64,000 nucleotides of DNA, from NCBI GenBank assembly GCA_003313425.1, contig NHZP01000053.1:124001-188000 (forward strand). The letters are read 5' to 3'. Below the pieces are notes generated by a model. The model was not told the DNA's origin and did not search any database. It was given only the letters and a program-made list of their open reading frames with translations. The position numbers and the translations under genes are program-made. The stretch is from Pseudopyrenochaeta lycopersici (lineage: Eukaryota > Ascomycota > Dothideomycetes > Pleosporales > Pseudopyrenochaetaceae). Shown here in pieces: positions 25,528-35,863 of the stretch; the first letter of the stretch is position 1; each line of letters starts with the position of its first letter.

Positions 25528-25543
25528 CTTGAAGTAGGGGAGG
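25528..25543 (+). promoter_or_regulatory. Internal polypurine-tract copy of element C
   Basis: CTTGAAGTAGGGGAGG is identical to the 16 nt ending 2 nt before the 3' LTR (30071-30086). It sits at the end of gag-pol. It may act as a central polypurine tract or mark the original end of the element before the second ORF was gained. Confidence 0.7.
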
Positions 25544-25851
25544 GGCTGTATTTCCTTTATTAAATTTTCGCATATTTTTATACATTCAGCATTACATACA
25601 CGCAGCGCAACCTCCTAGATATATAAAAATAAGTTAAAATTAAACGAAATATTATTTAGAGTCGCTGGGAGGTCGATCTCCTTGCTGCGCGATTGAAAAT
25701 GGTGGAGAAACCAGGGTGTTGAAGAATCTGGCTAATCAGCAATCGCTAGGTGAGCTTAGCGAGACCTGCTGAAATCTAATTGGCTGGACAACTTGATATC
25801 TGCGCTAACAGCTGCAACGCAACCACGAGGCTACAGAGCGATAATTCGAAG
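25544..25851. other. Spacer between gag-pol and ORF2 of element C
   Basis: This contains the end of the pol frame, AT-rich text, the second copy of the hairpin (25729-25786) and the presumed leader of ORF2. No other coding signal was seen. Confidence 0.6.
25729..25786 (+). repeat. 58-nt hairpin, copy 2, upstream of ORF2 of element C
   Basis: It corresponds base for base to the hairpin at 20962-21019 apart from scattered mostly transition changes (GCTAATCAG with CTAATTGGC; AGGT with GACCT inside). It lies 66-123 nt before the ORF2 start. Confidence 0.65.
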
Positions 25852-28800
25852 ATGCAGAATTAATTAAAGGAGGTAGAAGATAAGATAATTAATGTTTTAA
25901 AGTGTGAAGGTAAGTTTATAGCTGCGTTTAGTAGTAAGATAAGACCTGCTTAGGAAACGTTCCTAAGTAGCTAACTCTTAAGAGGACCTGCTATGCTAGC
26001 TAATTAGGTAATAGGAAGGAGTTAAAATAATAGTAACTTTACCTTTTACTACGTTAACGAGCCTTAGCGGGGCTTTTAAGTAAAGTTAGGGAGGGAAAGA
26101 TACCCTCCGCCGCTCGAACCCCCTCCAAATCTTAAGCCTGTGGTTGATCCTACAGGGTCTAAGTTTCTCTTTCTTGCTTCCTGTTACTATCTATTGAAAC
26201 TTTCTGAGGTAGACACACGAGTGCCTGTTAGGTATAAACTTCAAGCGATGTCATAGCCGCCTCAGACACCTAAACAGCCTAGGAAGCGTCCACCCCTACT
26301 GTTAAACCTAAATCCTCAACTAACTACGACTACAATTAAGCCTGCGCTGACAGAGATCGTGCGATTTACTAGCAAAGAAGCTATTAAAGACTATAGAACT
26401 AAGCTTAAGCGTTATAGTAACGTTGAAGTCCTTTAGCACGCAGGGATTATAGTAGATACTTAGGTTTGAAGCTTGCTGCAAGTCTTGCCTGTTAAACAGA
26501 AGGGCATAGTAGATAATTGGATAGTGGCCTTAGCGACTTACTTTAATAAGACTTTAACCCTTATTATCGCGACTAGAGAATTTCTAAAAGGAAGACTAAG
26601 CCTAATATTATAGTATAGAGGCGTCGCTGCTTTTAAGTAGTAATATCCTATACTTAAGGATATAGACACTTATAAGAAGAAGAGGAAAAAGGAGACAGAG
26701 AGCGCGTTTGCCTATCTGGACGAACACTATTAGTATGTACTGAGGCAGGTTCTTATTCTATATTCCGTTCAGGTAGTGTACTCGCACTCTAGCGTAACGG
26801 CAGTCTAATAGTTACTGCGCAGGACCTTACTAGACAACCTCGCTCCCTTCCTTAATATAGCTCTTTACTATTAACGACAATCTGTAAGGAGGAGGTAGGA
26901 TAGATTTATTAATATTACTAACTAGGAAGAAGTACATTAGTAGATAGCTAACATACCTACTTAGATAAAGAAGTATTATAAGGACGGCAACGCTAAGTTG
27001 CGCGGCATCGTTAACAAGTATAAGATACCTGCCTCTAAGATTACAGCTGATAATATAGACACGCGCTCTAGATAAGGGTACCTTAACTAGATGTTCTAGA
27101 CAGAGGTAATTAAATAGTATAGAAAGTAATTGCATGCAGGGATAAAGCTTCCTCTAAATGTGCCTATTCTACCTAAGTAGCTGCGGGAGAATTATTTCAG
27201 GTATTATAAGCAGACTAAGTTACTTCTTCCTACTGCTGGCGATAGTAAGAACGATTCTGCGACTAAGGCTGGCGTCCAGACAACAGCCTTAGCGATAACT
27301 GCCTCTAAACATACTAGAAGCTAAAGCCTAGCTACTTTATTAAACATTAGAGGGCGTACGTAAGTTATTAAGCCTTCTAGTCTTAGTTATTAACGCATAA
27401 GTAGAGAATTTAGAAGCGACATCTAGAATGAGCTAGAGAAGCTAGGCAAGCCTTGAACGGACAGGCTATCTGTTACAGCTGAAAGTATTTAAGAAATCCA
27501 GCTAGAAGAACGACGTTTAAGAGGAAACAGGCGCACTTAACAACAAGTTAAGGTAGTAGAGGCCCTTTAAGAGAAATTCCGTCTTAGGCAGCGTTAGAGA
27601 TTTCCCTCTACGCAGCCTCTCGCTCTAGATAAGATTCGCGTGAGAGACTTAGAGTTAGTAAGGTAGTTACGCGAAGAGTTAGAAATACTGCTAGTAATAC
27701 TTAACAACAGTATTAACGTTTAAGACTTAATTAAAGAAGACATCTTGCTTAAAACCAGCATCGCAGTGAAATCGCGCAAGGGATACAACTGTATGAACAA
27801 ATAGTCTGCTCTAGTTAAGATAACCGCGTCGCTCACGTCTAGGAAGTTGAATGATAGTGAGCGCGTCTAGCTGATTGATACCTGGTATCGAGAGTGTGTG
27901 AATTTCAGCACTCTTAAGGATAGGCAGGGTAGTTAGGTATTTAACCATCGCAGGGTGTGCTGGCAACATTACCGTTACGTAGCTAGTAAGATGGGCCTGC
28001 TTACTTGAAGCCTTAGCATTTTAAACACAGTTTAGCTGCTTAAGATACTATACTATCGTCAGGATTGATGGGGTCAGCTTCAATCGGACCTAGTAACTTA
28101 AGTTCTGTTCTCAGCCCCGTTTCGAGGAGACTATACGCATTAAGACCTGAAGAGCTATTGTTATCGCCTAGCAAAAGTTTAAGTCTAAATTAACTAGGAC
28201 GAAGTTGCTAAGGCTCTTGATTAGGGAGTATATGTTAAAGCATTCAAGGAATACGGTAGCATTACCTACGACGCCTTTAGCTGGATTTTTAAGGATCCTA
28301 AGCTAGTCTTAATCCTTGATTAAAGTTTTAATATGTACCTCTACTACACGCGGCTAATTGATAGCAAAAGCAACCTTAGCTGGTGTCAGGTAATGTATTA
28401 TTCGTTGATACAGCAGCTTGTGCGAGGTGACGTTAAATACTAGCTGCTGTACGCAGTCTTGCGAAAAGAGCCTAACCTAATTTCCTACCTTTACTACACG
28501 AAATACACTAAGCCTAGGGATAGGACTTACTTCTGTCACGTTAACTTGAATATCTCTAAGGCTGTATACTCAGGCAGAGGCGTAGACATTATCTAAGGAA
28601 GCGTCTCTTTTAACAATAAAGATAAAGATAACTGCACGCAGATACTACGTAGCTTTTATAATATTATCTATAAGTACTAGAACTGGCGAGAAAACTTAGG
28701 ACTTAAGAACTCTACTAGTTACATTGAGGGATGGGACGATAAGAGGGACTGGCCAGAGAGTTGCAGTGCGAAATTCCCTGACGTTGAATGGTTCAGTTAG

Positions 28801-29709
28801 CCTTGTAAGGCTGGTCATGTCCGCATCTCTAATCCTAGGCTGCCTCATGGATCTACTGGGCCTGTAACTAAGCAACGACGAACTATCTTGCCTTAGTTTG
28901 TTAAGGTGGAAGAGGACATAACTACGATAGAGATTCCTGAGATGAGCTCCTATTAAGAGCTCGCTGCTGCCTTTTAAAGCTTAACTGCCGCGCCAAAGTT
29001 ACCGTCTAGATACTTAAATTACTATAGCGGCGTTAAGTAGGCCTTTCCTAGAGATATTATACTAGTATACTCGTTAAATATTACTAAGGCTGTAAACTGT
29101 TAGCTGAGATAGGATTCTCTGCTGGTTTTAGAGGAACTGACTGACTTGTTTATAGATTAGCCTAACCTCAGTTTAATCCGTCAATTTATTAAGGATACTA
29201 GGAAGGCTATAGTAAAGATAATTAAAGAGTATTAGGTTATCTGCCAGCATTATAAGAAGCTTACTTTTAGGGAAGATAAAGATATTAGCGTACCTAATAG
29301 GTTATTCTTCTTAAATAAAGGTATAAATCTAGCTTAGGAAGCTAAGTAGTAGAAGCACGATAGGCAGGTTGAACAACGCACTGCCCTAGACAAGGTTCTT
29401 AAGGAGCTTTCTGATAATCCTAATAGTAAGGCTGCTAGGATGCTGGACAGGAAGGAGAAACCGAGGCGCCTGTCTATCTGAAGCGCAACTAAGTCTCCAC
29501 AGACTTCAACTCATGGTAGTTTACGAAGGTCGTCATCGCAGCAACAGGCGCTAGGTCAGTATTCGCCTGGTCAGTCACCTATAGGACCTCCTCCTGCGCC
29601 TTCTCGTCCTAGGTAAGCGCAACCTAACATGAGCGCGTTAAATCTGCATGCACCGTCGCAGACTCCTCGTTGTAGCAAGAGGATTAAGGAGATTAAGAAG
29701 AAGAAGTAA
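25852..29709 (+). pseudogene. ORF2 of element C: large protein with a C-terminal 2OG-Fe(II) dioxygenase-like domain
   Basis: One frame can be followed for about 1,285 codons without a frameshift; its only interruptions are TAG, TAA and a few TGA, as RIP would make from CAG, CAA, TGG or CGA. The start is the ATG at 25852. Around residue 880 a stretch CHVNLNI (His codon 28537-28539) fits the HxD iron motif with Asp changed to Asn by G to A. It is followed by GRGVDII*GSVSF and DNCTQIL text, a distal His at 28846-28848 in RLPHGSTG, and an Arg pair at 28876-28881, the first 10 residues after the His. That spacing is the 2-oxoglutarate/Fe(II) oxygenase signature. A Pro/Ser/Gln-rich, Lys-ending tail follows (29461-29709). 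The N-terminal 600 residues were not recognised. The substrate is unknown. Confidence 0.6.
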
Positions 29710-29952
29710 GGCTTAACAGACTCTGATTAGCTAAGTGCCTCCAGGTCGTTTAAGGGATACTAGGACGATAGTATACTTGCTAGCGTCTTTAATAGTGAGG
29801 TTAAGGCGCATTTTCTTTTATTTTTCCTACTATCTTTAGGAGATTTAACGATAAAGTGCGGGAGTTCATAAAGGAACCTGCATAATTACGAGGACTGCTC
29901 CTCCTGCAGAAATGTAGCCTATGCTGCCTTCCTTTTGTTCGTAGGGTAATAA

Positions 29953-29980
29953 TTTCTTTCTTTCTTTCTTTCTTTCTTTC
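29953..29980. repeat. (TTTC)7 microsatellite
   Basis: Seven perfect TTTC units in the 3' untranslated part of element C, between ORF2 and the 3' polypurine tract. Confidence 0.95.
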
Positions 29981-30070
29981 CTTTTCCTAGTTCTCTTCTC
30001 CTCTTGCTAGTAGTTCTACTTGCGAGGAGAAGGAATAATAAGTAGGAGTTGTAAGCTTAATAGGACTAAG

Positions 30071-30088
30071 CTTGAAGTAGGGGAGGTT
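30071..30088 (+). promoter_or_regulatory. 3' polypurine tract of element C
   Basis: GAAGTAGGGGAGG followed by TT and the 3' LTR: the usual site of plus-strand priming, immediately 5' of the LTR. Confidence 0.75.
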
Positions 30089-30460
30089 TGTGCTGTTGTA
30101 CAGGGTACCTAGGTAATTAGGTGATGATAGGTTTCCTTTGTCAGCGAGATTTGATGATAAGACTTGGAGATGCGAGAGATCTTAACGTTATGCACCAAAA
30201 ACTATGCACCACACTCCACGATAATTTACTTTAAAACTGAGATTTTGCAAAGTAGCTAGTGCATTAGTTACGTCAATTCAATAAGATTTCAGACCATTTT
30301 GTTTATTACTTTTAATTAGGCTCTATACTTACCTTCGTTTCTAGCAGACTGCACAGGCAGGGCTGCTCCTGTTATTCACGCACGCTTGGATTCCAACGTT
30401 TCCTCTCATTCACAACACCAGAACTGCGGGATTGTGCCGAACCACCTTGTTAACTCCACA
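30089..30460 (+). repeat. 3' LTR of element C
   Basis: 372 bp, TGTGCTGTTG to CTCCACA, followed by CTAC and then the continuation of element B. Confidence 0.9.
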
Positions 30461-30464
30461 CTAC

Positions 30465-33400
30465 ACTAGTAAACTAAACCTGTAGTAGGTATTAAGGTTG
30501 TCTTACTATAAGCTATTTGGGCGTTTACTAAATAAAAAAACTACCCTCTATTTATAATAGTTTAGCGCTTACTACTAGGAGCGTTATAAAAAATCTATTA
30601 TGCAGTAGCACAAAAGGACTATAATAAGTTCTTTAACCCTCCTAAGGAAGTCTTATTAAGAGACATCCTACCTCCGCACCTACTTAAGGAATATACTTTA
30701 ATTATTCCTATATTTAATAAAGCAGCTGTAGCTAAGCTCCTAGATTACTTAGAATATAACTATAAGATTAAGCTTAAGCTAGGAGCTAAGGTGCCTAATT
30801 ATTAAGCGAGACTATTTTCTAGTAAATAGTTTAAAGCTATTAAGTAATATGTTTAGGAGATAGAGGCCTAGGATTTTATCTTCTAGGGACCCTCTACTGT
30901 ATAAAATAACTTACTTATTATTACTAAACCTAGTAGTAGTATCTAAGTCTGCGTAGATTATTAAGACCTTAATAAAGCCTCTATTAAGGATTAATACCTA
31001 ATTCCTTTCTTCTATAAGACTTTAGCTAAGCTTAATAAAGCTGTTATCTTTTCTAAATTTAATGTTATACACGCTTTTTATTAAATTCGCATAAAGCCTA
31101 GTTTAGAGTGGCTTACTGCTTTCTCTACGCGTTAGGGTACTTATTAATACTACGTGATGCCTATAGGCCTCTGTAATACTCTAGCTACGTTTTAAAGGGT
31201 AATTAATAGCGCTCTTTTTAAGTACCTTAATAAGTTTTATACTGCCTATCTAGATAATATCTTAGTTTTCTTAGAATTAGTAGAAGCCTATATAGAGTAT
31301 GTTAAAAAGGTGCTTACGCGCCTTAAGGAAAAAGGGTTCTATATAGACCTGCGTAAATTAGAATTTTATATAGACTGTATTAAGTTCCTAAGTATAATAA
31401 TTATAAATAAGGGTATTAAAATTAACCTAGAGAAGATTAAGGCTGTATAGTAATAGGAAATACTAAAGACTGCCTAAGATATACTCGCTTTCCTTAGGTA
31501 TACTAGCTTCTCCTAGCGCTTTATTAAAGGCTACTTAAAAATAGCGTTACTGCTTATACGCCTTATTAAGGCTACTATTATAGAAAAGAAAAGTAGCTAT
31601 CTTAATAAACCTACCTATAAGAAGGTTTATTATAAGCTAATTATATAGGGGGAGGAGGAAGTAAAAGCTTTTAAGGCTCTTAAAGCAGCATTTTGTGTAG
31701 GCATAGTATTAAAGTATTTTAATCTTACTAAGTAAATCTATATCTTTACTAATACGTTAGGATAGGTATTAGGCAGGGTTATAAAGTAATATAATAATAA
31801 GAACGTCTTATAACCTATTACTTTCTTCTTAAAGAAACACTCTCTAGCAGAGTATAACTATAACATCTACAATCTTAAACTTATAGTAATTATATAGGTA
31901 TTTAAGGAATAGGAGCCTAAACTTATAGGCTCTTCTTACCTAATATAAGTAATAATAGACTATAAGAACCTAGAATAGTTTATAATAACTAAAAAACTTA
32001 GCTAACAGTAAGCATAGTAGTTCTTATTTCTTAGCTAGTTTAACTTTAAGATTATCTATGCCCCTAGGGAAACTAATAGTAAAGTAGACGCTTTAAGCTG
32101 TTAACCTTAGGATACCCTAACAGACGCAGAAGACCCTTATTATAGTACACGGGCTGCTATTCTTAGACCCTAAGTGCTCTCCCTAGGCATGTAACTAGCA
32201 GTTGTAACAGCCTTACGCGCCTTAGCCCTTAGTTAACCTAAGTCCCTAGACTAAATATCCCAGGAATAAGCTAAGGTAGTGTAATTTTACTTTACCCGCG
32301 CTCGTAAAACAGACTTTCCTGCGGAATTTAATAATAATAATAATAATCCTACGCCTATTAATAGTATAATAGATCCTTTGCTGCCCTGTTACAAGGATAA
32401 CTATTAGTTAACAGAAGAAATCCTAAACGCCGCGTACGCTAACGACGCTATAGCTAAAAAGGCCTTTAAAGCTATTAATATAGAAACTGCTAAATTACTA
32501 TTATAGTTTTATAAGAATAGCTACTACTTCTCTGCTGCAGACCTGTTAAGCACAGGTAAAGGAGCTTCCTAACGCCTGTGGATAGACAAGACTAGGCTTT
32601 ACGTGCCTCCTAACCTATAGTTGCGCTGACGCATTATAGAGTTATATTATAACTACTAAATCGCTAGTTATAAGGGCCCTTGTAACACGTTCTTCCTTAT
32701 ATACTTGCAGTATTACTAGCTAAAGATGCACCTGTTAATTAAACAGTATTACGACGCGTGCGCTACTTATCGCTAAATAAAAAGCCCTTAGGACAGCAAG
32801 TATAGTTACTTGCAGCTACTGCTAGTGCCTTATAGACGCTGGACGGAAATCTTAGTTAATTTTATTTAAGATTTACCTGCCTCTTAGCTAGATAGCCGTA
32901 CTTTTAAGAATATCCTTGTTATTATAGACCGCCTTATAAAAAGACAGCATTTTTTTCCTACGTATAGCTGTACTGCAGCTAAAGCCGCTAGGTACTTTAT
33001 AGAAGTCTTTAAATTACATAGTATTCCCCTTAGTATTATCTCTAACTGCGGTTTAAATTTTATTAGTTAGTTTTAGAGGCAGGTCTGTAAGCAACTGCGT
33101 ATCTAACAGCGCTTGTTAACAGCCTATTACCCTAAAATAGACAGGCAGACTAAGCGGGTAAATTAAGCCTTAGAAATTTATCTTTGTTAGTATATTAACT
33201 ACGCGTAAACTAACTAGGCTGCCTAGCTTTACGTCGCTAAGTTTCAGGCTAATAATACAGTTAACGCCTCTACAGGCATAACACTATTCTTTATAGATCT
33301 TAGATATTACCCTCGCAGTAGTATATACCTAGGAGAAAACTATAATAAAAAGCTTAGTAGCGCCGCAGCTAGTAATAAAATCCAGGCAGACGAGCTTATA

Positions 33401-34050
33401 AACACCTACGCGGACCTAGTTACTTATTTATAAGAATAAATACTATAGGCTTAATAAGAATAAGCTTACTACGCTAACACCTCTTACTAATTAGTACTAA
33501 AGTACGCTGTTAGAGACTAAGTTATAGTTAATATAATTAATTAGTCTACTAAACAGGAATTAAAGAAGCTAGACCTTAAGTAGGTAGGGCCTTACAGCAT
33601 TATAAGAGTCGTGCATAACAGCTAGGCGTATTAATTAGACCTTCTACTAGACATGTTAGGCAGCAGAGTTTTTCCTATATTTTACCCTAAGCTTCTTTAG
33701 CCTGCGCCCTTAAAAGGGCTTCTAGATTAAGCGCCAGCTCAGCTAGTAGCTGTTAAGGTAATTAATCCTAATAGCGAGGTTTAAGATAAGTAGCTTATTA
33801 ATAATTTTCTTAATTACTAGCAAACTAGCGTTAAAGGCCGCTAAAAGCGCGAGTAGTAGTACCTAATTAAATAGACTGGATACCTGAAACTTACCTAGCA
33901 CCCAGTAACTGAGTACCCTGACAACTACAACGCTTATCTGTTTTATTAGTGACAGGCTAATAAGCCTAAGCCACCTACTTATCGCATGCCTCTAAATTAG
34001 TTACTACTTAACGAGGATAGGCTAGCTGCAGAAGAGTATCTTAGCGGCGA
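30465..34050 (+). pseudogene. Protease-RT-RNase H-integrase-chromodomain part of chromovirus B, RIPped
   Basis: This is the second half of B after the C insertion. RT carries a VDYRDLNKASIKD-like block near 30950-31000 and YLDNI (YLDDI before RIP) at 31247-31261. The integrase core lies near 33040-33170 and ends in a TAYYPKIDRQTKRVN-like stretch. A chromodomain-like LIKTGYLKLT segment lies near 33860-33900. Chromodomains direct integration of such elements to heterochromatin. Dozens of in-frame TAG/TAA abolish function. Confidence 0.75.
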
Positions 34051-34483
34051 CGAAGGTATCTAAACAGTTTTGCTTAAGTTAGCGCGCCTCAATTTGCCTC
34101 AATTTGCGCGCCTCTAGCCTTAATTCGCGCATCTATAGCCTTAAGATTACTCACCTTCGCCCTTACTCTGCGTAGTACGCCTTACTTTACGCGCCACGTC
34201 TAGGGACCTTATAACTAAACGAAAATTATAAAGGTTACTCCTATATATATTATATAAAGGTCTTTAGGTTCTATTTTTGCGTCGCGGGGTAGAAGTATTA
34301 GAAAACACCTTAGAGCTTAGCGATTTTGTATAGGAAACTATTTAGACATGCGCAGCGCTATATAAAGCCTATTACTAGATTTACTAAGTTAGAGGGACTT
34401 AGTAGTAAACAGTTTTCTTATATTTTATCTTAAATTTTTATCTCTTAGTTTAGAGGCCCTTACTATTTTAAAGGGGGGGGTTA

Positions 34484-34785
34484 TATTAGGGTTTAATCCT
34501 TTTAGGTTACTAGACGCAGGTGAAAGGGTTTAATCCTTCCAAGTTACTAGACGCAGGTGAAAGGTAACGATCCTGCCAAGTTACTAGACGCAGGTGAAAG
34601 GTAACTGTTACCTCTTACCTTTCACTAAGCTAGGTAACTGGATCGGGACTAGCCTGCTCTAGCTCATGTATATAGGCAGCACCTCTCCCCCGAAGGTGAG
34701 AGGTATCTGCTATTTTGTCCATTTCCTTTTAAATTGAGTTTCTTCAACTAAGACTGTCCCAACTGTGCGTGTTGACTGCCTTACA
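34484..34785 (+). repeat. 3' LTR of element B
   Basis: 302 bp, starting TATTAGGG (TGTTAGGG before RIP) and ending CCTTACA, followed by the ACCTA duplication. Less RIPped than the 5' LTR. Confidence 0.9.
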
Positions 34786-34988
34786 ACCTATTTACAGTAA
34801 CCTTAACCTATACCTATTACTAGCGTATAAAGATTAGGTATAGAGCTGGGTTAGGTACGGGTCTTATGTAATTAAACCTAATCCAACCCCAACCTATACC
34901 TATTTGCCACCCTAAGTAGAAGTAAGAAATACTTATATTATATAATAAGTACTAAGTATGGCGCTAAGATAGAAGAGGAATAGTATTA

Positions 34989-35366
34989 TGTGGAGGAAAA
35001 AGGGAGAGCTTGGCAACAGTTACCCAGGTAAGCTATGAGATGGACTACTGTTTTATCTAGGAGGCTTAGGAGAGCCAGCTATATAAAGGAGAGCTGAGCA
35101 CGGCCTATTACAGGAGCCATTATACGATAGGAGCGTGAGCAGCTTGTACGCGTGCGTGAGCGCGCACGTGCTCGCGCACGTGAGTCTACCTTCAGGTGTC
35201 TCCTGCGTGAGCTTGCCCATCAGCTTGCACGGGAGCGTGCACGTGAGCGCGCACGTGAGCGCGCCCGTGAATGTACACATAAGTACGTGTCTCTCCACGG
35301 TAAGCTCCTACGTCAGCGCGCACGTGAGCCTACCGTACCCCAGGTCACAGCGCGTTGTTTGCAACA
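34989..35366 (+). mobile_element. Solo LTR, family X, copy 2 (378 bp, not RIPped)
   Basis: Same family as 18-371, flanked by TATTA on both sides (34984-34988, 35367-35371). It is 24 bp longer, mainly because it has two more copies of a 12-bp unit GTGAGCGCGCAC near 35230-35265. It holds five CACGTG palindromes and the same TATA-like box. Inserted in E's right LTR. Confidence 0.88.
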
Positions 35367-35586
35367 TATTATAATCCTACTAAGACCCTATCTTAGTAGC
35401 GCTAATAGGACCTTATAGATATTAGATAAATAACTAAGATTACGTAACGTACTTAGTTAATTAGTATAATTAGTAGTACTAAGTGTACTAAGTATACTAA
35501 GTAATCTATATAATTTCTATATATATAGATTACTATGATAAACCCTTATAGATTATTATATTTAACTTAATATTATACTCTATAGT

Positions 35587-35760
35587 TGTCAGATTCAAGG
35601 ACTGTTTAGCTTTATCTTTGATGAATTTTGATGATGAACGTGGTTGATTGATTGTTCTGTGTTCCCTATTTCTCCTCTTATGGAGAGTGTGTGTGCCAAG
35701 TGGTTACACCCGAGCTTTGTACTACAATACAGTATCGCGTACCCTCGCTTGTATCTGACA
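35587..35760 (-). repeat. 3' LTR of the Copia element
   Basis: 174 bp, TGTCAGATTC to TATCTGACA on the plus strand; the terminal TGTCAG/CTGACA inverted repeat is perfect. The adjoining internal sequence on the minus strand, CTGAGGGGGTG (35761-35771), is the polypurine tract. Confidence 0.95.
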
Positions 35761-35863
35761 CACCCCCTCAGCTTGGAAACCATTTCAAGCTGGACAAGAA
35801 ATACTTCCGTTGTCTTCTAGTGAATCTAGAGGTCGTGTACAAGAAGCATCGATCACCGTCTAG

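Larger units (their letters stand above)
17778..30460 (+). mobile_element. Element C: 12.7-kb Gypsy retrotransposon with an extra large ORF
   Basis: Two 372-bp LTRs (17778-18149, 30089-30460) are flanked by CTAC (17774-17777, 30461-30464), and the sequence on both sides joins element B. The order is LTR, leader with 40-bp tandem repeats, gag, protease, reverse transcriptase, RNase H, integrase, purine tract, a second frame of about 1,290 codons, purine tract, LTR. It is moderately RIPped, less than A, B and J. The LTRs are nearly identical except for transitions. The second frame after integrase makes it far longer than usual Gypsy elements (about 5-8 kb). Confidence 0.85.
14101..34785 (+). 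mobile_element. Element B: Ty3/Gypsy chromovirus copy 2, split by element C
   Basis: The 302-bp LTRs at 14101-14402 and 34484-34785 are flanked by ACCTA on both sides (14096-14100, 34786-34790). Removing C with its target duplication gives about 7998 bp, the length of A and J. The joined sequence continues colinearly with A and J across the C insertion. Coding is on the plus strand, and a purine tract (34470-34483) abuts the 3' LTR. It inserted into MITE Y. Confidence 0.9.
13752..34914. mobile_element. Element Y: hAT-like MITE (about 470 bp net), split by element B
   Basis: The left end TAGGGTAGCAAATAGGT (13752) and right end CCTATTTGCCACCCTA (to 34914) are inverted repeats resembling hAT termini. 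Subtracting element B leaves about 473 bp without coding capacity. The interior is rich in GGTTAGGG/GGTATAGG repeats. No convincing 8-bp target duplication is seen (GTTACCTA versus AGTAGAAG), so one flank may have been lost. A related end lies at 563-712. Confidence 0.5.

Noticed and set aside
26830..27135. Minus-strand 101-residue membrane-like protein
   Set aside because: Antisense to ORF2 of element C; hydrophobic appearance comes from AT-rich antisense codons.
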